DNA from: an uncultured Lachnospiraceae bacterium
GTDB lineage: Bacteria; Bacillota; Clostridia; Lachnospirales; Lachnospiraceae
NCBI GenBank assembly: GCA_900316395.1
Contig: ONCT01000004.1
Coordinates: forward strand, 1 to 63,300
Direction: 5' to 3'
Length of the DNA: 63,300 nucleotides
The translations under genes and the position numbers were made by a program. The notes under the pieces are model-generated. The model made no database searches and had not been told where the DNA came from. It saw nothing but the letters and a program-made list of their open reading frames with translations. Positions 1-8,928 of the stretch are shown here, one piece after another. Position 1 is the stretch's first letter. Each line of letters opens with the position of its first letter.

Positions 1-127
1 TCTTAGCCAAAAAGCAATGAAAAGCCGCTAAAAGCTTCTAAATCATTGCTTTTATCAGGGCTCAACACCAAACTCTTAGCCAAAAAGCAATGAAAAGCCC
101 CACAAAGCTTCTAAATCATTGCTCTTA
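1..127. repeat. Two tandem copies of a 73-nt unit carrying an inverted repeat
   Basis: Positions 1-54 and 74-127 are near-identical, with a 73-nt offset. Each copy contains an 11-bp inverted repeat: AAAAGCAATGA at 10-20 pairs with TCATTGCTTTT at 43-53, and AAAAGCAATGA at 83-93 pairs with 116-126 with one mismatch. The array may continue to the left of the window. It is not CRISPR-like: there is no unique spacer series and the repeat forms a hairpin. Function unknown. Confidence 0.8.
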
Positions 128-194
128 CCGCGCAATAGCCGTGTATTAGCAAACATCTAATAATTATAATCAACTGTACACAATTGTATGTCGT

Positions 195-247
195 GTTGAC
201 AAAACAAGTTTGTCAACCTTGTGTTGACAAAAGGCCCCGCGTCAACC
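195..247. repeat. GTTGACA palindrome cluster
   Basis: GTTGACA is repeated with its complement TGTCAAC: one arm at 195-201, the opposite arm at 211-217, then another GTTGACA near 223 and GTCAAC at 241-246. A related run (GTTGACAAAA, then TTGACAGGGGGACGG) lies just after the SPFH gene. From memory, such sequences resemble REP/RAYT-associated palindromes of Firmicutes, but no transposase is present here. Confidence 0.5.
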
Positions 248-250
248 TAA

Positions 251-279
251 TTGAAATGCCATATGATGTATAGTACAAT
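251..279 (+). promoter_or_regulatory. Promoter of the SPFH gene
   Basis: TTGAAA at 251-256, a 17-bp spacer and TACAAT at 274-279 form a good housekeeping promoter about 35 bp upstream of the SPFH start codon. Confidence 0.65.
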
Positions 280-318
280 TATTTACATAATATATATATA
301 AGAAGGGGGAGAGAAGAA

Positions 319-1377
319 ATGATTGCATTAATAATTATTGCTGTAATACTACTTATAATTATTGCATGTGGTGTAAGAGTAGTGCCACAGACTAAGATTT
401 ATATTATTGAGAGATTAGGTAAATATCGTAAAAGCTGGGATGCGGGTATACATGTTAAGATTCCTATTATTGATAATGTAGTTAATAAGGTATCTCTTAA
501 GGAAAAGGTATTAGACTTCCCGCCACAGGGAGTTATCACTAAGGATAATGTAGCCATGAGCATTGATTCAGTTGTATATATGTGTGTAACTGATGCAAAG
601 CTATTTACATACGGTGTTGAGAATCCTATTGCCGGTGTAGAAAACTTATGTGCAACTACACTTAGAAATATTATAGGTACAATGGATCTTGACACTACCT
701 TGTCAGGAAGAGATCAGATTAATAAGAATCTTGAGGCTGAGCTTGATGCTGCAACTGATAAGTGGGGAATTAAGATTAACAGAGTAGAGGTTAAGACAAT
801 TCAGCCACCTAAGGATATCTTAGATGTTATGTCTAAGCAGATGAGGGCTGAGCGTGAGAGAAGACAGACTGTGTTAGAGGCTGAAGCACATAAGGAAAGT
901 TCAGTTAAGAGAGCCGAAGGTGACAAGGCTGCCAAGGTACTTGCAGCTGAAGCTGAAAGAGATGCACAGATTGCTCTTGCAGAAGGTAAAGCAAGGTCAA
1001 TTAGAATGGTCTATGAAGCGGAGGCTGAAGGTATTGAGCGACTCAACAAGGCACAGCCTTCTAACCAGATTCTTCGTATGAAGGGTATTGAGGCTATGAA
1101 GGATATAGCTAATGGTAATTCTACTAAGGTATTTATCCCAAGCTCAATTATGGATTCAGTAGGTGATACTATTGGAGACTTAAGTATTAAGGCAGAAGCA
1201 TTTGATTTAGGTAATAATATGCCAATCAATAAGAAGCCTAAGGATGGTCCAAATGTACAAAGGGATCCAAGCATTAAGCCTGACAGTTCCAAGGTTACTA
1301 AGGAAGTACACCTTAAGGGTGCTGCCCAAAGTAAAGAAGTTCAGGAAGATTTCGAGAACATGGAATTTAAATACTAA
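319..1377 (+). CDS. SPFH/Band 7 (stomatin/prohibitin-like) membrane scaffold protein
   Basis: 352 aa. A hydrophobic segment at residues 2-19 anchors the protein. The SPFH/Band 7 domain follows (about 20-200), with typical features such as VPQTKIYIIERLGKY and a DFPPQGVITKDN stretch. An Ala/Glu/Lys-rich coiled coil (about 175-245) is the usual oligomerisation region, and the tail is hydrophilic. Family members form membrane microdomain scaffolds of the QmcA/stomatin type. The ATG at 319 follows a GAAGGGGGAGAG ribosome site. No NfeD-type partner is adjacent, so the exact role is open. A fragment matching the C-terminal tail occurs again at 8848-8928 (see the pseudogene entry). Confidence 0.9.
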   Translation: MIALIIIAVILLIIIACGVRVVPQTKIYIIERLGKYRKSWDAGIHVKIPIIDNVVNKVSLKEKVLDFPPQGVITKDNVAMSIDSVVYMCVTDAKLFTYGVENPIAGVENLCATTLRNIIGTMDLDTTLSGRDQINKNLEAELDAATDKWGIKINRVEVKTIQPPKDILDVMSKQMRAERERRQTVLEAEAHKESSVKRAEGDKAAKVLAAEAERDAQIALAEGKARSIRMVYEAEAEGIERLNKAQPSNQILRMKGIEAMKDIANGNSTKVFIPSSIMDSVGDTIGDLSIKAEAFDLGNNMPINKKPKDGPNVQRDPSIKPDSSKVTKEVHLKGAAQSKEVQEDFENMEFKY

Positions 1378-1435
1378 GTTGACAAAAGTTAATTGACAGG
1401 GGGACGGTCAGTTTTATGACACTTTTGTGACATAT
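1376..1435. repeat. REP-like half palindrome after the SPFH gene
   Basis: The segment begins at the SPFH stop with GTTGACAAAAG, continues through TTGACAGGGGGACGGTC and ends in an ACACTTTTGTGACA stretch. It shares GTTGACAAAA with the cluster at 195-247, so the SPFH gene is bracketed by related sequences. The GGGGGACGG core resembles, from memory, REP elements mobilised by Y1-type RAYT transposases. This is a resemblance only. Confidence 0.4.
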
Positions 1436-1503
1436 TTATTATAGAAATGTGGAGATTTAGAGTTGATTATTAGATAACATATAAGAAAGATATGTAATAA
1501 TCT

Positions 1504-1533
1504 TTATGAACAAAGTGTTGTATATGGTATAAT
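1504..1533 (+). promoter_or_regulatory. Extended -10 promoter of the lipoprotein gene
   Basis: TATAAT at 1528-1533 is preceded by TGG, giving an extended TGnTATAAT -10. The -35 is weak (TTATGA near 1504). It lies 34 bp upstream of the ATG at 1567. Confidence 0.55.
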
Positions 1534-1566
1534 GAACGTAATTGGATGCTAAGGAAGGAGGCTTAT

Positions 1567-4500
1567 ATGATTAATTGGGAAAAAAGCGTAAAGGAAAAGA
1601 AAACTAGAAAACCTAAGATGGGAATTCCTGGTAGAATTCTATGTCTGGTTCTATGTATCTGCCTGGTGGTACCAATGATGGCATTAACTGGATGTCAGCA
1701 GAACTACGACCAGCTGAAGAAGGAAACTGTGCCTTTTAGTAAAGAAGGTAAATATACAGTAAAATTCCAGCAGGGGGATATGTTGGATATTCTTGATAAT
1801 GGCGAAGTACAGGATACCAGTGCCAAGCCAGCATGTGAATTCAAAGACATTACGAAGGATGATGTTAATGTAATGTTTGAATACTTTACTGGTGAAGTTG
1901 TAACTGATGCACAGGGTAATGCTACTGACGAGCTTAAGGTAGGAAGGAAGAATGCAGAGATTACTAATTTCGTAAATGATGGTAAGGAAATCACTATTTC
2001 ATTTACTGATGACGAAGTATTTGCGAATAATGTTAATCGTGCTTATGCAATAGTTATTCCTAAGGCTAAGTCAGTTGTTATTGTTCAGCCAAAGCTTCCT
2101 GATAATACATTGTCTTCTACGACTAAGGATGTGTCATCAGAAGCAACAGAGAATACACTTGTTATCGAAAGTAAAGAAGGAAAGTTTAATCCTAACATTA
2201 CTAAGGATAATATTACTCTAGATTATTCCTTTAAAGATATGCAGGTTGTTAGTCTAGAGCCTAATGGCAATAAGCTTACAATTAAGCTTTCAGGTAAGCC
2301 TGTAATTATACCAGAGATATCAACAGTTTATACAGCAGGAGAGATTGAGATTGATGTTGATGGATTCGAGAAGGCTGCACTTCCAGAAGAGATTACATTC
2401 GATGTTAAGACACCTGTTGTTGCAATAGATGGTGACAATATCAAGGGCGGTAATGGCAAGTACACTGTACCTATTAATGTAAGCGGTGTTGATGTATCTA
2501 ATATTAAAGCAGAAGATATTAGCTTTGGTGATAAGACGAAGGTAACTGATATAGAGAAGAAGGATGGTCAGGTTATAGCCGAGGTTGAAACTGATTCTTT
2601 AGATGAACTTGGTGGTACAATGAAGTTTGGAGACAAAGAGTATCTCTCAGGCTTCACACATGCAGCAGCATTTGCATATCCTACCGGTTATGAGAAATCA
2701 GGTGATAATTTCGTAATATCATTCTACGTATTTCCATACATAGGTAAGATTAGTGATGGACTTAACAAATCACAGATTACGCTACTTGATGATTTTGCAA
2801 ATGGTAATATTACAACCCTTGAAAAAGATAAAGAGGATGATCTTGGTGGCTATCTTCTTACGGTAGAGGTTCCATCTAATGGAGCAACTGTTGATAATAT
2901 GAACCTTACTGGAACATTAGTATTTAATGAAGGAGCACTAATAGAAGAATGGGGCGATAAAGCACCTGAATTTACTATTACCTCAATATATAATAAGGAT
3001 TTCTTCCAGATTACTAAGGCAACTGATGAGGCGCTTAATAATGACAAGTTTGATTTGACATCATTATTTACTACTGTTGCATATGCTCAGGAACCACAGC
3101 AACCACAGCAACAACAGCAGCAACAACCACAGAATAACAACAATAATAATAATAACAATAATAATAATAACAATAACAACAATAATAACAATAACAATAA
3201 TAATAACAATAACGCTAAGAAGACAAATGATGCAGAAACAGCATTGAAGAATCAGAGAAAAACAGATAATAAGTGGAATGCAGCTGGAAAGACGGTTGAT
3301 TATGTAGCAAGTAAGCTTACAAATGTAGGTGGTACTGCAGCTGAAGTTGCAAAGTATGGCAAGATTGTATATAACTTTGGAAAAGGTATAGCTACTGGTA
3401 ATCCAGCAGATATAGTAGCAGGTGTAATCGGCGTTATTGAAGCGATGGGTATATTTGATGGCGAAGTTGACCCTAACAACCCTAGCAACAAGAGCCTTAA
3501 TGACAAAGTAGATGACATGAATGTTCTCCTTAATGCAATGGACCAGAAGCTTGATACTGTTATTAAGAATCAATATAAGCAGATGACTCAAGGCTATGAG
3601 AATGCTCTTGATGCGCTTAAGACCGATTGCCTTAGAGCCGAGAAAATGTTGCAGGGTGCTAAGGATATATATGTATCCCAGGGTAACAAGGTGCCAGGTA
3701 AGAATGCAACTATTGATGAACTTAAAGCATATAATTCTGCCCTTATTAAGATAATGATGGAAGAAGAGAAGAAGGGTAATTCCGGATTCAGAGGTTATAC
3801 AGCACTAATTAATCGTATAGAGAGTAACTATATACTTGTAACTACTGAGACTTCCAAGAACTGGGATAAGAATCCTATATTCTATAACGATAGTGCATGG
3901 TCACAATACTTTAATTATGACTCAGAGGGTTATTATCTAAGACAGGCATATAGAAATAATGTAAAGTATAGAATATCTACAGCATATGCTGTACTTAGTC
4001 TCTACTACGAGATTCCTGCTAATGCAGATAGATATAATGACCTTACAATGAGGATGAAGACTTCAATGGATACAATAGATGCTCATCCTGCTGGACCTGA
4101 GCCTAGCGACATTAGTAATTTTGACTACTATGATAAATACGTAGTTTATCCTTATGACAGAACATATAGCTCGACTTTCAAAAAAGTCGTAAGGGGCTTT
4201 GAATGGCCGGCAAATGGAATTAGTTCGAAACAAGGACAGAGTGGAACAATAAATGTTGGATCTTGGAGTGGAGATCCAACTCAAAAGATTACATCACCTA
4301 TCAAATATGATGCTAATACTTATAAGTTGTATATGAGCAAACTACATGGTAAGAGTGTGTGGGATGATTTAGTATTAGCATTCCCATGTATGGCAGTTGT
4401 AAAAGAAAATAATTGGAAAGATATGGGTGAGGGTATAGGCTTTGGAGGAGCCTGGACGAAATCAAAGTTTAGATTCGAAGCTAAAGGAGTATTTAATTTC

Positions 4501-4623
4501 CACGACTGGATATGGTATGAACAAATTCTAACATGGAATGGAAAGTTTAATAGTGTTAAGACATATGATACAGGTGCTAATAACAACCCACAGAAGAAAT
4601 TTTTACGACCTGTATTTATGTAA
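1567..4623 (+). CDS. Large secreted lipoprotein with a poly-Gln/poly-Asn linker
   Basis: 1018 aa from the ATG at 1567, chosen because AAGGAGG sits just upstream; an in-frame ATG at 1546 has no ribosome site. A basic N-terminus and hydrophobic stretch end in the lipobox ALTGC, with Cys43 as the likely lipidated residue. Residues 45-500 look like beta-rich Ig-like repeats (segments such as NITKDNITLDYSF and NIKAEDISFGD). A Q-rich stretch from about residue 508 leads into 27 consecutive Asn (523-549), encoded by mixed AAC/AAT. The C-terminal half has a hydrophobic Gly/Ala stretch (about 590-630), a helical coiled-coil-like part (about 640-720) and an aromatic end. No known domain was recognised. 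Function unknown; probably surface-exposed. Confidence 0.8.
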   Translation: MINWEKSVKEKKTRKPKMGIPGRILCLVLCICLVVPMMALTGCQQNYDQLKKETVPFSKEGKYTVKFQQGDMLDILDNGEVQDTSAKPACEFKDITKDDVNVMFEYFTGEVVTDAQGNATDELKVGRKNAEITNFVNDGKEITISFTDDEVFANNVNRAYAIVIPKAKSVVIVQPKLPDNTLSSTTKDVSSEATENTLVIESKEGKFNPNITKDNITLDYSFKDMQVVSLEPNGNKLTIKLSGKPVIIPEISTVYTAGEIEIDVDGFEKAALPEEITFDVKTPVVAIDGDNIKGGNGKYTVPINVSGVDVSNIKAEDISFGDKTKVTDIEKKDGQVIAEVETDSLDELGGTMKFGDKEYLSGFTHAAAFAYPTGYEKSGDNFVISFYVFPYIGKISDGLNKSQITLLDDFANGNITTLEKDKEDDLGGYLLTVEVPSNGATVDNMNLTGTLVFNEGALIEEWGDKAPEFTITSIYNKDFFQITKATDEALNNDKFDLTSLFTTVAYAQEPQQPQQQQQQQPQNNNNNNNNNNNNNNNNNNNNNNNNNNNAKKTNDAETALKNQRKTDNKWNAAGKTVDYVASKLTNVGGTAAEVAKYGKIVYNFGKGIATGNPADIVAGVIGVIEAMGIFDGEVDPNNPSNKSLNDKVDDMNVLLNAMDQKLDTVIKNQYKQMTQGYENALDALKTDCLRAEKMLQGAKDIYVSQGNKVPGKNATIDELKAYNSALIKIMMEEEKKGNSGFRGYTALINRIESNYILVTTETSKNWDKNPIFYNDSAWSQYFNYDSEGYYLRQAYRNNVKYRISTAYAVLSLYYEIPANADRYNDLTMRMKTSMDTIDAHPAGPEPSDISNFDYYDKYVVYPYDRTYSSTFKKVVRGFEWPANGISSKQGQSGTINVGSWSGDPTQKITSPIKYDANTYKLYMSKLHGKSVWDDLVLAFPCMAVVKENNWKDMGEGIGFGGAWTKSKFRFEAKGVFNFHDWIWYEQILTWNGKFNSVKTYDTGANNNPQKKFLRPVFM
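3085..3213 (+). repeat. CAR/AAY trinucleotide tract encoding poly-Gln then poly-Asn
   Basis: A CAG/CAA-rich run passes into 27 AAC/AAT codons at 3133-3213. The mixed codons reduce, but do not remove, the chance of slippage-driven length change in the lipoprotein linker. Confidence 0.9.
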
Positions 4624-4680
4624 GATACTTTAAATGAAGTAAAAAATGTCGCAATTCTATAAAAAAGGAAAAGATTATTT

Positions 4681-5352
4681 ATGAAAGAAAAACCTTATTT
4701 GATTGTCATGTTGACATACGATGATATGACAGTAGAGAACGCTTATGAAGTGTTTGATTCCTGCAAGGACTCTAAAGCAGTTGTTTTTGGCTTTAAGGAG
4801 GAGCCACTTCCTCTAGATGAGATGAAGCGAATCTATAAGTATATGAAGAGGCAAGGTAAGACAACAGGACTTGAGGTTGTTGCTTATACGAAGGAAGAAG
4901 GGATTGCAGGGGCTAAGGTTGCTAAGGAATGTGGATGTGATTTCCTTATGGGAACAATCTTCAATGAAGAAATACTAGAATTCTGCAAGGAGAATGATAT
5001 CAAGTATATGCCATTTGTAGGCAAAGTAACGAAGCGTCCTTCAGTACTAGAAGGGGATGCTTATGATATGATTAATGAAGGCAACGAGTATATTAAGAAG
5101 GGCGCCTTCGGAATAGACCTACTTGGTTATAGATATACTAAGGATGCATTTTCCCTAATAAAAGAAGTTACAGAAGGTGTCAAGGGCCCTGTATGTGTTG
5201 CAGGGTCAGTTGACAGCTACCATAGACTTGATGAGATTCTTGAAGCTAATCCTCAGTCTTTTACAATCGGAAGTGCGTTTTTTGATAACAAGTTTGATGG
5301 AACATTTTGTGAGCAGATTAATAAGGTAGTATCTTATATTGAGGAGCACTAG
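4681..5352 (+). CDS. TIM-barrel protein of unknown substrate
   Basis: 223 aa. The pattern of short beta strands alternating with helices suggests a complete (beta/alpha)8 barrel of the KDPG-aldolase / NanE-like superfamily. Segments such as VVAYTKEEGIAGAKVAKECG and CDFLMGTIFNEE look like strand-helix units. The C-terminal VAGSVDSYHR and FTIGSAFF loops resemble phosphate-binding loops. It lies upstream of the HAD-VanW gene with almost no gap, and an FGGY sugar kinase lies 3.6 kb downstream, so a sugar-phosphate role is possible but not shown. The ribosome site is AAAAAAGGAAAAG. Specific function not recognised. Confidence 0.6.
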   Translation: MKEKPYLIVMLTYDDMTVENAYEVFDSCKDSKAVVFGFKEEPLPLDEMKRIYKYMKRQGKTTGLEVVAYTKEEGIAGAKVAKECGCDFLMGTIFNEEILEFCKENDIKYMPFVGKVTKRPSVLEGDAYDMINEGNEYIKKGAFGIDLLGYRYTKDAFSLIKEVTEGVKGPVCVAGSVDSYHRLDEILEANPQSFTIGSAFFDNKFDGTFCEQINKVVSYIEEH

Positions 5353-5353
5353 A

Positions 5354-6697
5354 GTGAGTATAATAAGTGAACTTATGCCATATGAATATGTGAATAGCGT
5401 ATATGATATTGATTATTATAAGCTTAAGAGTATGGGATATAAAGGGTTATTATTCGATATAGATAATACTCTTGTTCACCATGGTGATGACTCTAATCCT
5501 AAGGTTGATAAGTTCTTCGAGAAGCTTAATGATATGGGATTTAAGTGCGTTATGGTTTCTGATAATAATGAGGATAGAATTCTAAGATTTCTTAAGAACA
5601 TAGATGCCTTATATATTGCCGAAGCTGGCAAGCCGGGAACAAAGTGCTTCTATAAAGCCATGAAGATGCTTAATATGAATAAGAACGAAGTGGTAATGAT
5701 AGGAGACCAGATATTTACTGATATAAGAGGTGCTAACAGAGCAGGAATTGCTAGTATACTAGTGCATTATATTGTTATTCCTGGTGTAACTAAGATTGGG
5801 AAGAAGAGAATGTTAGAGAAGGCTATTTTGTTATTTCATAGTAGAAGTAAGAAGTACAATCATAGGTTTGGATCTAAGGAGAAACTTTTTTGCGAGAGAG
5901 GTCCTGTCCATTATTGGATTTCTGAGAAAAAGGAGATTACGAAACGTCATATTAAAAATGTTACAGGTAGAAAGAGATTCTGTGACAATATTAGCGGAAT
6001 AGAGTTGCCTAATGTTGTACATAGTGTAAGTAATGGACTTATTAAGAAAGGACCAGGCATAGATCCGGAGTCCCAGATTAATAAAGCAACTAATATAATG
6101 ATTGCCTGCTCTAAGATTAATGGATTGATATTAGAGCCCGGCGAAGAATTTTCGTTTTGGAATACTGTAGGCAAGACTACTAAGAGAAATGGCTTTAAGG
6201 CAGGTAGAGTGATTAAGGGTAACGACTTGACAATCGGTATCGGTGGCGGATTATGTAATCTTGCTAATTCACTTCACCTTGTAATCCTTCATAGTCCTAT
6301 TCAAGTTACGGAGGTTCACTACCATTCAGATGCATTAGCAGCAGACCCAGGTGGTGTAAGAGTTCCATTTAGTGCTGGAACAAGTGTAAGCTATAATTAT
6401 ATTGATTTTCGATTCAGAAATAATACTCATCAGCAAATCCAGTTACTTGCACGGGTTAGTGATGAAAAACTTTTTGTAGAGCTTCGAAGCGAAAGACCTT
6501 TTAAGAGATTGTATGAGATAGAGGAAGAGGACCATCATTTCACACAGGAGGATGGCACTTATTATAGAGTATCTAAGATCTATAAGGTGACTTATGACAG
6601 AGACACTAAGGAAGTCGTTAAGAGAAAGCTAATAAGAGACAATCATTCACAGGTAATGTTCGATTATGATCTGATTCCTAAAGAATTGATAACTTGA
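5354..6697 (+). CDS. Fusion: YqeG-type HAD phosphatase + VanW domain
   Basis: 447 aa from the GTG at 5354, chosen for the GAGGAG site at 5341-5346; the gene begins one base after the preceding stop. Residues 1-165 form a HAD-IIIA phosphatase: motif I FDIDNTL (Asp35, Asp37), a VMVSDNN stretch (motif II) and GDQIFTDIRGAN (motif III/IV region near 117-128), as in YqeG. Residues about 175-440 are a VanW domain, with IGGGLCNLANSLH, VPFSAGTSVSYN and a closing YDYDLIPKEL. VanW occurs in some glycopeptide-resistance clusters, but its biochemistry is unclear; no other van genes are here. The two domains are normally separate proteins. Confidence 0.85.
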   Translation: MSIISELMPYEYVNSVYDIDYYKLKSMGYKGLLFDIDNTLVHHGDDSNPKVDKFFEKLNDMGFKCVMVSDNNEDRILRFLKNIDALYIAEAGKPGTKCFYKAMKMLNMNKNEVVMIGDQIFTDIRGANRAGIASILVHYIVIPGVTKIGKKRMLEKAILLFHSRSKKYNHRFGSKEKLFCERGPVHYWISEKKEITKRHIKNVTGRKRFCDNISGIELPNVVHSVSNGLIKKGPGIDPESQINKATNIMIACSKINGLILEPGEEFSFWNTVGKTTKRNGFKAGRVIKGNDLTIGIGGGLCNLANSLHLVILHSPIQVTEVHYHSDALAADPGGVRVPFSAGTSVSYNYIDFRFRNNTHQQIQLLARVSDEKLFVELRSERPFKRLYEIEEEDHHFTQEDGTYYRVSKIYKVTYDRDTKEVVKRKLIRDNHSQVMFDYDLIPKELIT

Positions 6698-6747
6698 ATA
6701 TATGTAACAAAAGGACCGCCCTCTGTCAATCTGAGGAGGAATACGCT

Positions 6748-8844
6748 ATGAATAATAAGTCTGGCAAGAAAATTGGAATAGGTATATTAATTGCTGTGTT
6801 AATAGTTGCATTAGTAATCATTGCTGTTGTTGTTATAAGAGCAGTAACTGGCTCCAAAGGAGAAGTTGATAAAACAACAGGAATGCTAATTAGTGATGGA
6901 GTGCCTCAGCCAATTTATAATGTGACTGATTCTATGGCAGAAGGATATACTAATGAAGGCAGTGATATTCTCAGATTCGTTGTATATGTTGAGACTGATT
7001 ATGATACAGATCTAGATGGTAAGAGAGATTTGGTCAAGGCAGCTGTGCAGGTGCCAAGCAAGGCTGCAGCTGGTGAGGTTAAGGTTCCTGTAATATATGA
7101 AGGAAGTCCATACAAAGCTGGTACTGATTATAGAGAATATGAAGGAGAGAATGATTCTCGACTTACAGAAGAGAACCTTAAGAGTTCTCCAGCACCTCGT
7201 GTAGCTACAGGTAATAGTGATAGCTTAACACAAGCAAAAAATGCAGATTACCACAGCTGGAATTATACATTTCCACCTAAAACTTCAGAAGGTGGAGAAC
7301 AGGAAGTTTTTATAGATGGAATGAAGGACTATGATGATAGTCTTAGCAGAGGCTACGCTGTAGTTTTGTCTGCAGGACTTGGAACATATGATAGTGAAGG
7401 AATAGAATGCTGTGGCTCTTCTATGGAGAGGGATGCATTTAAGAATATTGTTGAGTGGCTTCATGGAGACAGAGCGGCATATACTAATAAGACTGATAAT
7501 ATACGAATTGATGCTAACTGGTCTAATGGCAAGATAGGAATGACTGGCTTCTCATATTCCGCAGCTATTGCATACGAGGTGGCTAACACTGGAGTAGCAG
7601 GCTTAGAAACAGTTATTGCCCAGGCAGGTCCATATAGCTGGTATGACTATGTTAACTCACAGGGTATGGTAGTAGATAGGGGAAGCTTTGATTATATGAG
7701 TTCCTTAAGCTCTCATTGTGCAAGCAGATTCTATAATAATGACTCCCCTGAGAGTCTTAAGGTATATGAGAGGTATCTAGGGTTCTTAAGACAGGGAGCT
7801 AATAAAGCAAGGGGAAGCTATGATGATTTTTGGGCAAGCCGTGACTTCGTAACCCCAGCGACTAATTGTCACGCCTCTGTTCTTCTTGTTCAGGGACTTA
7901 ATGATACGAATGTCAAACCAAAACAGTTCGATATTGTAAGAGACAATCTTAAGAAGGCAGGCTGTGATGTAAAAAGCATTATTCATCAGGGAGCTCACAG
8001 TATGCCTCTAAGTAGTACATCCTCTTCAAATGCGTTATATGATGGACATACATATGATGACATTTTCAATCTATGGTTCTCCCGCTATCTGTTAGGCCTT
8101 AATAATAAGGCAAATAGCTTGCCGGATGTTATGTGGCAAAGCAATATAACAGGAGAGTATTCTTCCATAAGTGACTGGGGTAGTGGTGAGAAAAACCCTC
8201 TTAAGCTTGGAGATGGAACATATACAATTGATGGCAACAAGGGCATAGGAAGTAATGAAGATTTAATGGAAAATGTGTTAACTGGAGAAAATACAGACAT
8301 GGCAGCTTGCTATGCCTATGACATTCCAGATTCTATAACAATAAATGGTAAAATACCAGTTCATCTTCGAATAAAGTCTGATTTTGCTGAAGACGGTGAA
8401 TTGCCATTAGAGGTCTATCTGGTAGATTGTTGTGATAAGCCATTTGACACATATATTATTCCAGAAGATAATAGTGAATATGTGTCTCCGACAACATTTA
8501 ATGATAATGTATCTATGGCTAACTATCAGGTTAAGACTAATAGGAAGATAATAGCTTCTGGATTAATCAACCTACAGAACAAGGACGCAGGATATGAGCC
8601 TGCTTCGTCAATAAAGCCTGCACAGAAGATAGAAAGTGGAAAATACTATGATTATGTAGTATATCTTCAACCTAATTATTACATGCTGCAAGCAGGGCAC
8701 ACATTAGAATTATATGTTACCACATCAGCATCTGCAGATAAGGTACATCCGACCTACAATCCAGTAGACTATTATAAGATACCTGCAAAGTGGTCTCTAA
8801 ATATTGATAATTCAGCAAGCTTTATAGAGCTTCCAGTATTATAA
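6748..8844 (+). CDS. Membrane-anchored S15-family (X-Pro dipeptidyl-peptidase / CocE) hydrolase
   Basis: 698 aa from the ATG at 6748, preceded by TGAGGAGGA; an upstream in-frame start near 6694 lacks a ribosome site and would add a non-typical N-terminus. A single membrane segment (about residues 8-30) anchors a large extracellular domain. The S15 alpha/beta-hydrolase core carries the triad Ser269 in GFSYS, Asp386 in GLNDTN and His417 in HQGAHSM. The C-terminal ~220 residues fit the jelly-roll domain of X-Pro peptidases, ending in TLELYVTTSASADKVHPTYN. The likely role is cleaving proline-containing peptides or esters outside the cell. The stop codon is in the same frame as the SPFH-tail relic that follows. 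Confidence 0.85.
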   Translation: MNNKSGKKIGIGILIAVLIVALVIIAVVVIRAVTGSKGEVDKTTGMLISDGVPQPIYNVTDSMAEGYTNEGSDILRFVVYVETDYDTDLDGKRDLVKAAVQVPSKAAAGEVKVPVIYEGSPYKAGTDYREYEGENDSRLTEENLKSSPAPRVATGNSDSLTQAKNADYHSWNYTFPPKTSEGGEQEVFIDGMKDYDDSLSRGYAVVLSAGLGTYDSEGIECCGSSMERDAFKNIVEWLHGDRAAYTNKTDNIRIDANWSNGKIGMTGFSYSAAIAYEVANTGVAGLETVIAQAGPYSWYDYVNSQGMVVDRGSFDYMSSLSSHCASRFYNNDSPESLKVYERYLGFLRQGANKARGSYDDFWASRDFVTPATNCHASVLLVQGLNDTNVKPKQFDIVRDNLKKAGCDVKSIIHQGAHSMPLSSTSSSNALYDGHTYDDIFNLWFSRYLLGLNNKANSLPDVMWQSNITGEYSSISDWGSGEKNPLKLGDGTYTIDGNKGIGSNEDLMENVLTGENTDMAACYAYDIPDSITINGKIPVHLRIKSDFAEDGELPLEVYLVDCCDKPFDTYIIPEDNSEYVSPTTFNDNVSMANYQVKTNRKIIASGLINLQNKDAGYEPASSIKPAQKIESGKYYDYVVYLQPNYYMLQAGHTLELYVTTSASADKVHPTYNPVDYYKIPAKWSLNIDNSASFIELPVL

Positions 8845-8847
8845 GTT

Positions 8848-8928
8848 GACAGTTCCAAGGTAACAAAGGAGGTGCAGGCTACGGGTGCCCAGCAAAGAGG
8901 GGAAGTAGAAGGAGGGGTATATGCTTAA
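8848..8928 (+). pseudogene. Relic of the 3' end of an SPFH gene
   Basis: Translation from 8848 gives DSSKVTKEV, then a GA-Q stretch, ending at a TAA at 8926-8928. The SPFH protein at 319-1377 has DSSKVTKEV followed by KGAAQSKEVQ near its end. By hand count about 46 of 66 nt match, with many third-position differences. That pattern suggests a diverged SPFH gene whose body has been lost. The relic overlaps the ribosome site and start of the sugar kinase, so it now serves as its leader. Confidence 0.65.

Noticed and set aside
1..127. Possible CRISPR array
   Set aside because: Only two units, no distinct spacers of uniform size, no cas genes; the repeat itself is an inverted repeat.
3064..3591. 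A 175-codon open frame on the minus strand across the poly-N tract
   Set aside because: It exists because AAC/AAT codons read as GTT/ATT on the other strand, giving runs of Val/Ile. It has no ribosome site and overlaps a well-supported gene.
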